Origin: Escallonia rubra
Taxonomy: Eukaryota; Streptophyta; Magnoliopsida; Escalloniales; Escalloniaceae
Reading direction: 5' to 3'
Length of the DNA stretch: 64,000 bases
NCBI GenBank assembly: GCA_033065855.1
Contig: JAVXUO010002484.1
Coordinates: 1 to 64,000, forward strand
Below are positions 42,630 to 54,651 of the stretch, piece by piece. A program made the position numbers and the translations under genes. Under the pieces are notes generated by a model. That model saw only the letters and a list, made by a program, of their open reading frames with translations, did not search any database and was not told where the DNA came from. How positions within the stretch are numbered: position 1 is the first letter of the stretch; every line of letters starts with the position of its first letter.

Positions 42630-44825
42630 GTCATTCCTACTTTTCTCAACCGAATATTCTGGTGGAGGATTTGTTTAGATGAGGCTCAGATGTGCTGCTA
42701 CCGAAATGGCAGTTCGGCTACATGCTAAGCATCGCTGGTGTATTACAGGAACTCCCATACAGTGTAAGCTTGATGACTTATATGGGTTCTTAAGATTCCT
42801 GAAAGCAAGTTCGTTTGATGCCCTTAGGTGGTGGATTGAAGTTACACGTGATCCATATGAGGTATGACTATGAATGTATAAATCGTCTTTGCTCATCACT
42901 GAGAATATGGGAAGGAATACTGTGTTAAGCTTGTATGGTGGACATTCTCATTTTGGCTTAGAGGAGTAAAGTGTCTGTGGTAATGTCATGCGGCACCTAA
43001 ACTGAACAGGTTAAGAGCTTTTTGCAGATAACCAGTAATTGCAATTACTGAAAAACAATCAGTTCTTAAACCAATAGGATATTATTGAACTTTCATACTA
43101 ACAAATCCTACTTCAAATGTTTTCAACCTTCTTCAACTTGTTCCCCCCTCTATCCATAGAAACCCATATTGCATCGCCATTGCAAAACTTCATCTACCAA
43201 TTCTGCCAGAGCTTGTAACTGAATCCACTAACCAGCTTTTCAGAGGACAACACTTAAATTTAGATCAAAGACTGAATTGTTCTGTTGACCGGAAGATATG
43301 AGATTTGAAACGCAATCGACATTAATTGCACTTACTATTTAGCTAAGTATTTAGTCTATCAAACATTACCTATGTCTTAGTTGCTAAAGGTCTTTCTATC
43401 ATGATGCATCTGGTACAGGTATGTCACTTGAAATTACATTCAATACTGTCTCATTATGTTAGAATATGAAGTCGTACCTTAACACTTTTGAGCATTTTTC
43501 TGTTGGTTGCTTCACCCTATGAACTTTCATGTATTCTCTTATAGCATGTAATAGGCCTATAAGTACAACCTCTATAGAGATTGGTCCACAACCAGCATAC
43601 TTTTCCCGTTTTTTTATTCTTCTTTTGTTGTGCATGCACATGCCAACTCCACTCTAGGATTATATTACACCTTAGTGTAACTGTCTTTGGATCTCACCTT
43701 TACAGAGGGGAGATGCAAGAGCTATGGTATTTACACATAACTTCTTTAAAGAACTTATGTGGCGCTCCTCAAAAGTGCATGTTGCAGAGGAGTTACAGAT
43801 TCCTCCTCAAGAAGAATGCCTTTCTTGGCTCTCTCTCTCTCACCAATTGAAGAACACTTTTATCAGAGGCAGCATGAGACTTGTGTAGGTTATGCCCGTG
43901 AAGTTATTGAGAGTTTCAGAGATGATAGTCTCAAAACAGTCGCAGGAGGTGATCAACATGCTGTTAATATATATATATCACTTGGTGGAAATTAGTCCAA
44001 AATAAGGAAAGCTTTATTCAAACCTTGTATTAGCTTGATATTCCTTTACAGGTTCCAAATTATCTGATACCTTCATCACCCACGTGGAGGCTTCAAAGCT
44101 CTTGAACTCACTGTTGAAGCTTCGCCAAGCTTGCTGCCATCCTCAAGTGGGGAGTTCAGGGCTACGCTCTCTGCAACAATCTCCCATGACCATGGAGGAG
44201 ATACTAGTCGTGAGTTTAGTTTTTACTTCAAATGGCTTGGACATTTTTCAACTTGTGGTTTTAGGTATGAATGGATCCTCCTTCCTAGGTTCTTGTAGGT
44301 AAGACCAAGGTAGAAGGAGAAGAAGAGCTTAGAAAAATAGTCTTTGCGCTTAATGGACTTGCAGGGATAGCTGTAATTAAGCAGGACTTTACTCAAGCAG
44401 TGGCATTGTACAAAGAAGCATTTGAGTTAGCTGAATAGAATTCTGAAGATTTTGGCTTGGACCCCTTGTTAAACATTCATATTCATCACAACCTTGTCGA
44501 TATACTCTCATTGACTTCAGACTCCTCACAACAGTATGAGTTTGATGGACAGTTGCTTGGAAGCCCTAAAGATCAGGTTGCAAAGATGTATAATGCTGAA
44601 GAATGTGATCAACACGTTGCGAAGAGGTTAAAGTTGAGCAGTGAAGCCTCATATTTGGCAAATGGCTTAAGTGGTGAGAAAATCCGTGAAACGAAGACAA
44701 ACCTATTGACAGCCACTAGTGATGAATTGAGATTGGCATGTGAGAATCTAAAACAGAAATTCTTGTCGGCGGTTAATTCGAAGTTGGCCCTGGCTCAGCT
44801 AGATTTCAGAAAGTCATATGAGCAG
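42630..44825 (+). pseudogene. SHPRH: Fragment of SHPRH (SNF2 helicase / RING E3 ligase) gene
   Basis: Four exon-like blocks: about 42630-42861, 43706-43948, 44052-44209 and 44289-44825, with intact GT-AG borders. They match the middle of plant SHPRH, a SNF2-family helicase with a RING finger linked to DNA damage tolerance: RIFWWRICLDEAQM (the DEAQ box), HRWCITGTPIQ, MWRSSKVHVAEELQ, LKLRQACCHPQVGSSGLRSL, MTMEEIL and LDPLLNIHIHHNL. Three lesions: a frameshift at 42693 with several residues missing after DEAQM, a 2-base expansion of the CT run at 43829-43841 shifting the frame before PIEEHFY, and a TAG at 44436-44438 within exon 4. The N-terminal third, RING finger and helicase C-terminal part are absent from the window. 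Introns are kept, so it arose by DNA duplication, not retrotransposition. Confidence 0.88.
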
Positions 44826-45128
44826 GTATCTTCCCAGCTCTTTCTCAAGAATACGGTTTGTATGACCAGGTCCATTTTTGGGTATGCATGATATTCCATT
44901 CTTCGTTTCAATCAGAGAAAAGCTTAGACATATGCATGGCATGTTTTTTCACATTCAACCATGATGGGTATTCATGATATTGATATATTCCAATTCGCCA
45001 ATCACGGACGCAGGCAGAGAATTATATCCTATGCATGACGTGTGCGAACATATGTGCTTGATTTTATAGATTTCACGTGCATTTCGCCCGCCTTGCTGTG
45101 GACATCTTTGGCCATAAGTACAATGGGA

Positions 45129-45620
45129 ACTAAGGTTTCTGATGGCATAAGCTCGTATAGTTAAATGGTGCTATTCGTAAGGACTGATTCAGAAGTTGGT
45201 TATCATGCTTATAAAGGCAGATATAAGAAAGCTCATATTAGCAGCAGCTAACAACTTTTGGCTATTTATGAGGTGCTTTACGGGTTGGACCAAAATATTA
45301 TTCCGATGAGAATGCGTAACAAAAACCTGTCCCTTGTGCCTCTAGGCACCGGTTTATCTCTAAACCTCAGGTTATCCTAGAAAAAAAAGCCTTTACTCTA
45401 GCTTGTATAGGTTATAGCTAGGTTGCATTCCAATGTCTAGTTGTTTGGGTGATCCCTTCTTGGTTACTTCAATCGTTTCGCTTCTCAATTAAACCCTTTA
45501 CTTCACAACTTTTGTCCCCTTTGACTTATTTGAACATGTAGACAATGACTTTACTCATTGTTTCTACCCATGTTTGACTTGTAACGCAATACTACTTAAT
45601 TAGTAATTTCTCTTTCAGAA
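45129..45620 (+). repeat. Old direct duplication, copy 1
   Basis: Shares a long colinear series of words with 46141-46612: ACTAAGGT, GATGGCATMAGCTC, ATGGTGCTATTC, AAGGACTGATTCA, TATAAAGGCAGA, ATTAGCAGCAGCTA, CAAAATATTA and CGATGAGA, then CACTTCTCAATT and CAATGACTTT. Spacing is about 1.03 kb. Many substitutions and indels show the event is old. Confidence 0.75.
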
Positions 45621-45852
45621 TGACTGCGAATCACTTTCTAGTGAAGTGTCTAGGACTCTTTCTTATATCTATCAAACTCATATACGAGAAGGTTGACACC
45701 AATATAGGTTATATAGCCGATTGGTCTCACATTGTGCAGCTGGCTATACCAGTGATTTGCAGCATCAAAACCTAGCTCTTGGAGAATGTTTTATGTATTG
45801 GGGGCGCAAATTAAAAGTTTTGCAACTAAGCTAGATTGAAGATATATACGCC

Positions 45853-46140
45853 TCAAATAATTGAAGAAAGCTCGGCTTTAGAAATTAGTGCAACTAAGCA
45901 TCTATGCACTAAATTTAGCAAATTTGGCAGGTCAATTGGTGTCACGCCGTCAAACCCTATGTCCTGAGGGGAGCAACCAGGGATATTTTCATGCCTCTCA
46001 AGATGCTTCTGGACATGGAAAAAACTATAAAATGCTGAGCCACACATCAGATAGGTAACAGCATATTTACGTGCCGCTGAACTTAACTCGGAAAGATTTG
46101 GCCCATAGAGCCAATTATGTTGCAGCCAAGTATAAAATAA
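45853..46140. other. Spacer between duplication copies
   Basis: An open frame of 108 codons on the minus strand crosses this stretch but shows no family resemblance. No gene called. Confidence 0.3.
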
Positions 46141-46612
46141 ACTAAGGTGTCGCAATGTAGTAGAGGAGCCAGATGGCATCAGCTCACAAGTGTGAATGGT
46201 GCTATTCCTAAGGACTGATTCAAAAGTTTATTATTTTCATTATAAAGGCAGAGAATATGCAAACCCAAATTAGCAGCAGCTATCTACTTTTAGCCATTTT
46301 TATCGGGTTTCACAGAACTTTTCAACGGCAGAATGGTACAAAATATTACTTCGATGAGAGACCGTAAGAACATACTATTAGGTTACAGCTAGCTCATAAA
46401 TGAAGCGTAGTTTTTTTTTCCTTTTTCCAACCCCTTCTTGTTATTTAAATCGATGCACTTCTCAATTGCTCCTTCCATTCCAAACTTTCATCCTCTCGTA
46501 ATCTTTCCAAATCCCTAGAATATGGCTTCGAAGACGTTACAATGACTTTCAATGTTTTGGCACTAGTTCGACTTGTCAAAAAATACTTCCTTCATACGCA
46601 ATTTCTCTTCTG
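46141..46612 (+). repeat. Old direct duplication, copy 2
   Basis: Partner of 45129-45620; see that entry for the shared words. Neither copy encodes a recognisable protein. Confidence 0.75.
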
Positions 46613-46834
46613 AGTTAGATTATATCCTTAGAAGTTCGAATTTCACACCACGCAAAGAGTCAAAGGGGCAGAAACTATGGAACAGACAGATTCAGTTACC
46701 AAACAACATTAAGCGACAGCAAAAATAATTAGAAGTAAAGAGAAATTAGCTTCAGTTAATTGAAGAAACAGAAAGGGACAGATACCTCTACTGCGAAAGC
46801 AGCCATCTTTAACGTCGAACTGGCACTTACGGAA

Positions 46835-46940
46835 ACAAATTAGTGTCTCTCCGTCAGAGCTACTCTGAAGCGGCGGTAGAGTGTGTGACAAATTAGGGTC
46901 TCTCCGTCGGAGCTCCTATGAAGCGGCGGAAGAGTGCGTG
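46835..46940 (+). repeat. 53-bp tandem duplication
   Basis: Copies 46835-46887 and 46888-46940 share ACAAATTAG, GTCTCTCCGTC, GAGCT, TGAAGCGGCGG and AGAGTG. The GC content is higher than the surroundings; this could be the leader of a lost or unrecognised gene. Confidence 0.7.
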
Positions 46941-47050
46941 TGAAGAGAGGCGGGGACGAAGAGAGGAGAGGCGCTGCTAAACATACGGCGAAGGGAGGGT
47001 CGTTCAAAAATTTGCACAAATTTTATAAATAATCATGCCTTTCCTTTTAT

Positions 47051-47255
47051 AGTAAACTTTTGATATTCTATGTCGCGCCATATTTAATAGGAGTATTTGA
47101 CGGCAATTCATAACACCATAAAAATATAGTTGTGAGATTAGTTTTAGTTTACAATGGTAAACTTTTGATAACTCTATGTCGCGCCTGGTTCAATTACTCG
47201 AGGACAATTTGTATCCATGTAGAAGTACAGTTGTGAGCTTAATTTTATTTTTATA
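47051..47255 (+). repeat. Diverged tandem duplication of about 105 bp
   Basis: Copies near 47051-47150 and 47157-47255 both contain GTAAACTTTTGATA, CTATGTCGCGCC, and AGTTGTGAG followed by TTAxTTTTA. Confidence 0.65.
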
Positions 47256-47666
47256 GAGATTTTGTTGGATGTGGGTACATATATTTTAATCCATCAGAAA
47301 TTTGGGCCATATATGGGCAAATCTTTTTTCAAGTCTGCTCAATCCATAAAAAAACTCAGTTCTTTCAATTTTCATATAGTATCTTTCCAAAAACCTTTGA
47401 AATCTTCTTAGGGTTTTCTTCATAATAATGAATTATTACTAGTCTCATATGGTAATTGATATGATTAATATTAAGTAAGTGAAACTAAAGACTAATTGGT
47501 ATAGTTAAAAAATTAAGTACATAAAATCTAATTTGTAGTCATGGATAACTTGTGAGCCGTCCATGCCTGCCAAAACTTTCATGGACTGGTTAGACATGTA
47601 TTATCATAGTTATCAATACCGTACCGGTACCAGCCATACGGGCCGGTACGTACCGCTTTTGTCATT

Positions 47667-47747
47667 TACTGGTACGGTATCCATTACATTTTGTACCGGT
47701 CAAAATATCGCTATGTACTGGTACGGTATCCATTACATTTTGTACCG
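47667..47747 (+). repeat. 32-bp direct repeats of GGTAC-rich sequence
   Basis: TACTGGTACGGTATCCATTA followed by CATTTTGTACCG occurs at 47667-47698 and 47716-47747, 49 bases apart. Just upstream, TACCGTACCGGTAC and GGCCGGTACGTACC add palindromes. It looks like part of a GGTACC-rich repetitive element. Confidence 0.75.
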
Positions 47748-49127
47748 TGCTCACCCTTACCGGGGACAGTTTATTAGTCCGGAATCCGCAAAAGCAAGTG
47801 ATGGATATGAAACTTTTGGAGTCCATTGTGGCAATTGCTGGAGTGTCGCGATGGAAAGCTTCAAACTTTTGAACAGGATCAGATTCTGTGGTTGGCAAGC
47901 TTGTTTTGATCTTTTACATATGACTTACGATTTAGTTAACAGAAATGTGCTCATCGATCTTGTTTCCCAAATTTGTGGTCTTGGGAGGAAGCCTGTTTGC
48001 ATAATTAATTGTGAGATATCAACCTCGCACAAGCTTCCATTTGAACGCGTCTGAAATAATTCATTTTCTTACATTTTTCTTGTCCAAGCACATTATAGAA
48101 CGGTGTCGTACCAACAGAGTATGCTTATTTTTCCATTTCATTCCTCAAAGAAATGGAAATAATAAACTGCACACTTACATTTCTCTTCCCTTTTCATTTG
48201 CTATCAGAGCCTCTACAAAATACTGTCCAATAGTAGTTGAATTACACTAGCAAATTTTGCCTCTGAAAAATATTTCCACTCCACCAAGTAAATTCAACAA
48301 TAGACTTGCCAAATGCCAAGTCTATGTCACCACTTAGGTGGAACATAATCTGATCCATGCTATCACAGAGGCTTGACCAACTAAGGAAGAAACTGGTCTG
48401 AAGGCCACAACATCATATTCACTGAGCTTCTCATTGCCCATCAAATTAACAAGAAAACAAGATCCATCATATTATTTGCCTACAGCAATTACTACCTACT
48501 CATCTGCTACTCTGGACAGTGCCATTAATTGTCCTGCACCTACTGCTTATAAGCTTCACACAGTTAATGCGGTGCCCCAGAGGCACAACATCCTTCAGCA
48601 GAGTCTTCCCTACCACAGTATTTGACACCAGTCCAACAGCCACAATGACTTTGAATGGTCGCAATTTAAAACAGCAACAGTCGCTTTTGATCCCTTTCAG
48701 CTTTTGCAGCACCCGTTGCTTGGAATAGACCTTACCAAAATTCCTTCTTAGAGTCAAGAACGGGTGCAGGAAAAGTAAGATCAGTACAAGCAAAACAGCC
48801 AAATTAAATTGGCAGTAACTATGTGCAACTTGGGTCATAATTAAGTCTCTCGACAGAGTCAACATCTTAGCTCAATAGCCGTGATTGTTGTAATGTTCTT
48901 TCATTATATTTAGGATAGTTTTATGATTCTAGTGCTGTTACCGGGAAAGGCATAAAACGCACAGGTGTTAAGTCGTCGTCAATCATTGTTCATAGCTTTA
49001 GTGGCCCATTTTTTTCCCTTAACCAGAGAAGCAGGAAGGGGCTAGTAACGTTAAGTCAAAACTTAATTTAGTGTAACATTTTTTTGGTATTACATAACTA
49101 TCATTCTATAACGATGACAAGTGACAT
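47748..49127. other. Gene-free spacer
   Basis: No gene recognised on either strand; short open frames only. Confidence 0.4.
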
Positions 49128-49448
49128 TCAAAATTTTCAAAAAGTAACACAAAATAAAATCTTAATTGGTAAGTAATTACCTACAAAAATATGTTTAGAT
49201 TTTACAAGTTAAAACTCATCAGAAAATATAGTTAAAAAATTTTAATGTCAAGTTTGATACGATAATAATATTTTCCTAACTTATTTTTGGACATGTAGGC
49301 TAACTTATTTTTCTATTATTTAAAATTTATTTCACTGAATATGACAATAAACATGTATACATGATGTTTGATTTTTCTTTTTTAACAAAATTTGTACTAT
49401 TAATTTCGTTTTCGCATACGCATCACGTGTGCCATGATGACTCGTTCA
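49128..49448 (+). repeat. Dispersed AT-rich repeat, copy 1
   Basis: Colinear with 50624-50950. Shared words include AAATCTTAATTG, GTAAGTAATTA, GGCTAACTTATTTTTCTATTAT, GTATACATGATGTTTGATTTTT, CAAAATTTGTACTATTAATTTCGTTTT and CATGATGACTCGTT (each quoted word is a separate block). Non-coding. Confidence 0.8.
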
Positions 49449-50588
49449 ATATAATGCCAATTTAGAGAAGGAGGGAGGGACTAGTTACAAATCGGGATAT
49501 TCAATATAATACCAGTTTTAGAGGAGGAGGGTGGGGCAATGAGGTTACCTTTACCAGTTGAAAAAACGTCTCCCAAACTTGATAAAACGGGGCTCGAGTC
49601 TCGCCAAACTCGGAGATACTCTCCTTCTTCTATGCTTCCCCTAACCCCCGCCCCACCCCACCCCACTCCATCGTTTAACCGAAAAACATTCAAGATTAGA
49701 GAGAATGTGGATCCTTCTTAAGAATATAAAGGTGGTGAAGCCAAGTTCAGCCGGATGGTGAGTAGCTCAAGTTCGGCTCACGGATTCTATCGAGCTGAAT
49801 ATGTCATTTGGGTTGAAGTCATTAACCTAGCGAGCCAAACTCACATGGTTTTGAAAATATAATTAGAAAGGACTATCAAGCTCGATAACCGTTGATTCTT
49901 AAGATCTTGATTGTATTTGACTCTTGAGACACACCTCAAATTTGGACGGGCCTTTCACTAAATACCAAAAACTAGCTTAGCTCGTTCTACATTTTCAGAA
50001 CGTCAACCAAAATTTGACGCAACCAAAATGTAACAATGTAGGTACAAAGGTGACTTTGACTTTTGTCAAAATCAAGTAATCAACATCCAATATCAACACA
50101 TAAAGTCTATTTACACGTAGCTGATGTTTTCTTTTGCGTGTCTCCGAGAATTTATTTTGCGACAACCTTAATGCATCATTGGAAAAGCAGTGCTAACCTA
50201 AAAGTAAGTTCTCACAGATGGAGGCCTGACCAACCAATGATTCTACACAACATTGTCTCAATTTTTTTTTTAGGTTTCTTAGTACTAGTAGGATTCTACA
50301 TTCATGCCTATATAAAAACTCTGTTGGACATACAGTCACACGTATATATAATTTTCTCCTCTCTATATACTATGGATGAAATCTTGTATAATCGCGTGTC
50401 AAGATTTGACTGATTCAAGTATTTTATTTACACAATTTTTAAGTAAATAGTAAAAATGTGCACACTACTTTCATACGGTTATGACAACTTGGGAAACGAG
50501 CTCTCAGGTTCCTTTGACTAAAACTTTTTGGACCTTTTAGTGTTGATTAAGTTAATGTTCTCCTGGTTTACATTTATCTATATTTATA

Positions 50589-50950
50589 TCTATACTACTT
50601 ATTAAGGAAAAACATGATTTTGTGTAACACAAAAATTCTTTAAAAAATGATACAAAATAAAAATCTTAATTGTTAAGTAATTATTTACAAAAAATATGTT
50701 TAATTTTCACAAGTTAAAGTTCATTAGAAAATGCAGTTAAAAAAATTAAAGGCCATGTTTGAAATGATAATAATAGTTTACTAACTTATTTTTGAACACG
50801 TATGGCTAACTTATTTTTCTATTATTCAAGCTTCATTTTACTAAATATGACAATAAACACGTATACATGATGTTTGATTTTTTTTAAAACAAAATTTGTA
50901 CTATTAATTTCGTTTTTGCATGCGCATTGCTTGTGTCATGATGACTCGTT
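50589..50950 (+). repeat. Dispersed AT-rich repeat, copy 2 (Helitron-like start?)
   Basis: Partner of 49128-49448. Its left edge carries TCTATACTACTTATTAAGG, which resembles the 5' end of plant non-autonomous Helitrons (TC start, insertion between A and T). I could not find a confident CTRR end with hairpin, so the class is uncertain. Confidence 0.5.
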
Positions 50951-51248
50951 ATTCAAAATCGTAATTTAAATCACATGCAAAGCAATGATAATCATTACCT
51001 TCGTAGTATTTTCTTGCGTGATCAACTATACATCCCACTTAAAGAAAGCAGATATTTAATCAAAGTATTATAAGATGATAGTTTACGGCGATAAATCTAA
51101 ATTTTAATTGTCTAAGATAAAGTTTTACTTAAGGTAAACATGATAGTTTGTCCATGGTGCTGAAGAGAGTCCTGTCTTTGGATTTTACACATGGAGAATT
51201 GCGATTTTCTATTCATTGCATGATGCCAAGTTTAAGTTTTCACATTTA
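50951..51248. other. Spacer
   Basis: AT-rich, no gene and no repeat recognised. Confidence 0.3.
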
Positions 51249-51492
51249 GACCTTGTTTGTTTCATGAAAATCGTTTTCCGGAAAATGTTTTCTGCATTTT
51301 TCAGTGCTTGGTGCATGTAAATCGTTTTCTGGAAAAAGTTTTTAGCATTTTTCGGTATTTGGTGCATGCATAAGATTTTCCTACAGAAAATGATTTTCAA
51401 TCACACTTATTTTGAAGAATAAAATGTCGAAAAATCACTTACTGATTAAAAGTCAGGAAGTCATTTTTCGGGAAAAAATTTTGGCTGTTACC

Positions 51493-51692
51493 CCGGTTGG
51501 AGGAATTTTCCTCGTACCCCTTATATAGCGACAATCAATCGTCTCTAAATATTTTTAGTGACTTTTATTTAGTGACGCTAAAAAAGTGCTGCTAATAATT
51601 GTCACTGAAATTATTAAAAGAAAAGTCATTAGAAACATTTAGCGACCATTAATTGTCACTACACACGGGGTTGAAGGAAGATTCCTACAACC
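51493..51692. mobile_element. Fold-back MITE, family F, copy 2
   Basis: Terminal inverted repeats of about 27 bases: CGGTTGGAGGAATTTTCCTC at the left, GGTTGTAGGAATCTTCCTTC read from the right. Inside, TAGCGACAATCAATCGTCTC pairs with the opposite-strand TAGTGACAATTAATGGTCGC. Best-kept copy in the window. Confidence 0.72.
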
Positions 51693-51736
51693 CAGGTAGG
51701 AGCCAAATTTATTTATTTTCCGGACCACTGAACACA

Positions 51737-51899
51737 TACTCTCTCTCTCACACACACACACACATCTCCCCCCCCCCCCACCCACCCACCCACCCACACA
51801 TTCGCCCGCCCGCCTACTCACACACGTGTGCACACGCCCGCACACACACACACACCGACACACATACATACACACCCCCGCCAACCACACACACACACA
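51737..51899. repeat. Compound CT/CA/CCCA microsatellite
   Basis: Runs of CT, CA, C10, CCCA and CACG follow one another for about 160 bases. Open frames here on both strands are low-complexity artefacts. Confidence 0.9.
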
Positions 51900-52109
51900 A
51901 TAACAACGACATTCAAACAACGGAAACAGCTGAAAACATATCCTTTTTTTTTTGTATAGATATTTGTATCATTGCACGATACCCAAATAACGAAAAATGA
52001 AATTCATGAAAATGGTTTCAGGAACTGCTATTCTACGGAAAGCATATTCCAGAAAGCGTTTTCCGAAAAACGTTTTTCGTGAACTATTTTCCGTAGAAAA
52101 AACATGACC

Positions 52110-54052
52110 TTAATCCCGCTATGTCTCCATTTGAATCTTGGATAAACGAGAACTTGAAACTTGGCCATGCTGCATGTTTTTATATATGAGCATGATCTCC
52201 ACTTCCTGCTTATCGGGAAACGTGGGTTACGTGACATTCATAATATATATATCTTTAAATCTAATACGTCGAAGTGAACATTTGTCTGCTTCTCATTTTT
52301 TGGCATTTTTATTTTCGGAGGCTTGAACAAATACCATGAATAGAAGACTTCCGAATCACTTCCTTGGATGGTGACGTGACACTTCTTTGTTTCTTGACCG
52401 AATTTACACTATATAGGTCGAATTGTCCTTGCATTACTTTCTCGCGTAAAGACAATAGCTAATTTAGTATCTTAAATCTAGTGCTACTGAATGTTGGACA
52501 TTATCTAATTTAGTATAACTGAGCCTCAGTGGGGTTGGAATTTTCCAAAGTTAGTTGACCATTGCTACAGGTAGTGGTACAAGCTATTTGTGGGTTATAG
52601 CTGTCCTGATTTGGTTATTCGAATTCGAGTTTAGCGTTGGAGTCAATGAATGACTTAATGATGGAGCTCTTCTTTCGGGCTCAGCATATTGGTTGCTTGA
52701 GTCGGAAGGCCAGTTGGAGTTGCATCTTCCTTTTATTTCATTTTTCTATCTGGAAAAAACTCTGAAAACCGCGACCTCCATAGAAGGTTCTTCCTTTTTT
52801 TTCGTTTTTTGGTTATGGCAGTGTCTTTGGGAACGTCAACTAACAGAATATCTTGATTGTGGTAAGAATATTTTTTTGTATAACGAAAAAGAACAATAGC
52901 TTCAAAAAAGTTTTTGAAATCTAGTAATTTTTGGAGGGGTACCAAAGTGACAAAACCATTAACATAAGACTCATATATAGTTCAAAAAACTATTTCATCC
53001 CAAAGGGTGAAGGTGGGCAAGTGCCTACTGTGCCACGCCTTCCCTCCGCCACTGCTCCTAGCCCCTAGGTTGAGTTTTTTGGAGTATTCAACTGTTGGCT
53101 TGAACTTTATGGTGCATTTGGCTGGTAGAGATTATATTATTTTTAATCAAGCGGGGTTTAGTCCAGATGATGTCCTAGGTCAGACTTATCATATTTTGCA
53201 TGTCAACTTGATGGCTGGTAGACTAGTTCCTCGTGCTTCATGTAATCCGAACGGAAGAAGCATCAAGGGGACAGTACTTTTACATACATACTTCTATTGA
53301 CATGGATCAGACTGTTCAGCTACTTTGATATATCGGCTTATTTTTGTTTTGTTGGGACAAGTCTTGTTTACGAATTTGTATAGGAGCAAATGGTAATGGA
53401 CTGAGATCTGGTCCTTCTCATGTTCTGTGCAATGTGTTGATGGCTTCTGTCTTGACTCTTTGTTTAACTAGTTCTTGGGCTTTAGCGCATATAATTCTTC
53501 ATGTTAAACTCTTTACTAATGATGCTTCATTGAAGTCTCATTTAGCAGCGATTGCTGATCTCGCCACGATAGGGATGCCTGCCCTTATTGATTTGTGTCA
53601 CATGCTATCGGAGGCTCAGTTTGTACTACCAGTCGAGCTGACAACTATTCTTTACACAGAAGCGTGTCAGTCAGACTGCTTTGTGGGGTGAAGTCACATT
53701 CGGATGTATATGAATTGCCTTATATCGTCTCTGGAGGACTTTTGACATCCTCGGACGCACGTAGCTGTTTCCCGACTATCCTAGATTTTTTGTTGGTGAC
53801 GTGGTTCCTATTTCATATTTTTCTCTCATGTTTTTGCTCTTTAGGAGTTTGTAATTATGTGTGCAACTTCCATATATAGTATGATAAACTCTGATTTTCT
53901 GTATAATATATGGTGGTGGGATTGTTGCCCCTAGCCAAAAAGTAGGAGAAGCAATATTCACATTAGGCTTTTCAACATTTCCCGCCAAAAAAGGTTGATG
54001 GGATTTCTTGTTTAGTACAGCATATTGGTTTAGAATAGTCGCAACTGATCTA
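52110..54052. other. Gene-free spacer
   Basis: Open frames of about 100 codons at 53007-53300 and 53344-53691 give no recognisable motif. They might be decayed transposon coding sequence; nothing supports a gene. Confidence 0.35.
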
Positions 54053-54651
54053 TGTTGGGTTTGTAATTTGAGTTGTTTGAAAACAAATAAACTTCTTTGT
54101 CCCACATTATTTGAAAATGGGTTTTGAAAAGGGTTTATAAGGGCAAATGTGCTTTTACTGTACATTTGATAGTAAGAATAGAGTGTGCTAGTTCCCATGC
54201 TACTTGCGTGCGGGTGCGCGAATTTAGGCGCACTTAGCACGTTTGCCGCAAAACGTGACTTATTTTTTGAAAAATATTGTGTTTTCGGAAAAAAATAGTT
54301 TTACTGAAAAAGTGTGTGATTTATTTAAATTCGAATTTTGATTTATTCAAATAAATTTTTGACAGTTATTTTTAAACTGTTACAACTGTTTTTTCAACAG
54401 TTGTGTCTGTCCAAATTTACATCCTTTCAGATCTTTTATAAATATAAGTTTTTTCAGTTCTTGTCAGATACAGACTTACCATTTTTGAAAAATTCTTTCT
54501 TTCTGAAAAATTACTATAGCCAAAACGTACACTGCTTCAAAGAGAATTTCAAGAAAAATTTTCGAATTTGCTGTTCGCAGATTCCCAAAAATTTTATTGT
54601 GTCCTGAAGGATTGTTTGTCGTTAACCCGTCGGTAAATTCGAGTGGGAACA
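54053..54651 (+). mobile_element. Possible solo LTR or LTR relic
   Basis: Starts TGTTGGGTTTG and could end GGGAACA. It contains CTTTGTCCCACATTATTTG and GGGTTTATAAGGGCAAA, wording common in plant LTR promoters, plus TATAAATATAAG near 54435. No target duplication could be found and there is no second copy in the window. Confidence 0.3.

Larger units (their letters stand above)
51249..52109. mobile_element. Larger MITE-like element with a nested MITE
   Basis: The left end GACCTTGTTTGTTTC and right end (other strand) GGTCATGTTTTTTC are imperfect inverted repeats, each flanked by TTA. Sub-terminal words ATCGTTTTCCGGAAAAT and GCGTTTTCCGAAAAACG are palindromic. The interior holds a family F MITE (51493-51692) and a microsatellite block (51737-51899). 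Confidence 0.5.

Noticed and set aside
51639-52000. Cys/Val-rich and Thr/His-rich open frames over the CA/CT tract
   Set aside because: Low-complexity microsatellite translation with no start context or homology.
53007-53691. Two frames of about 100 codons considered as exons of an unknown gene
   Set aside because: No shared reading across a splice junction, no motif, and no codon pattern unlike the surroundings.
54053-54651. Firm solo-LTR call
   Set aside because: Ends TG...CA are possible but the flanking five bases (ATCTA and AATAA) do not match, so only a low-confidence entry is kept.
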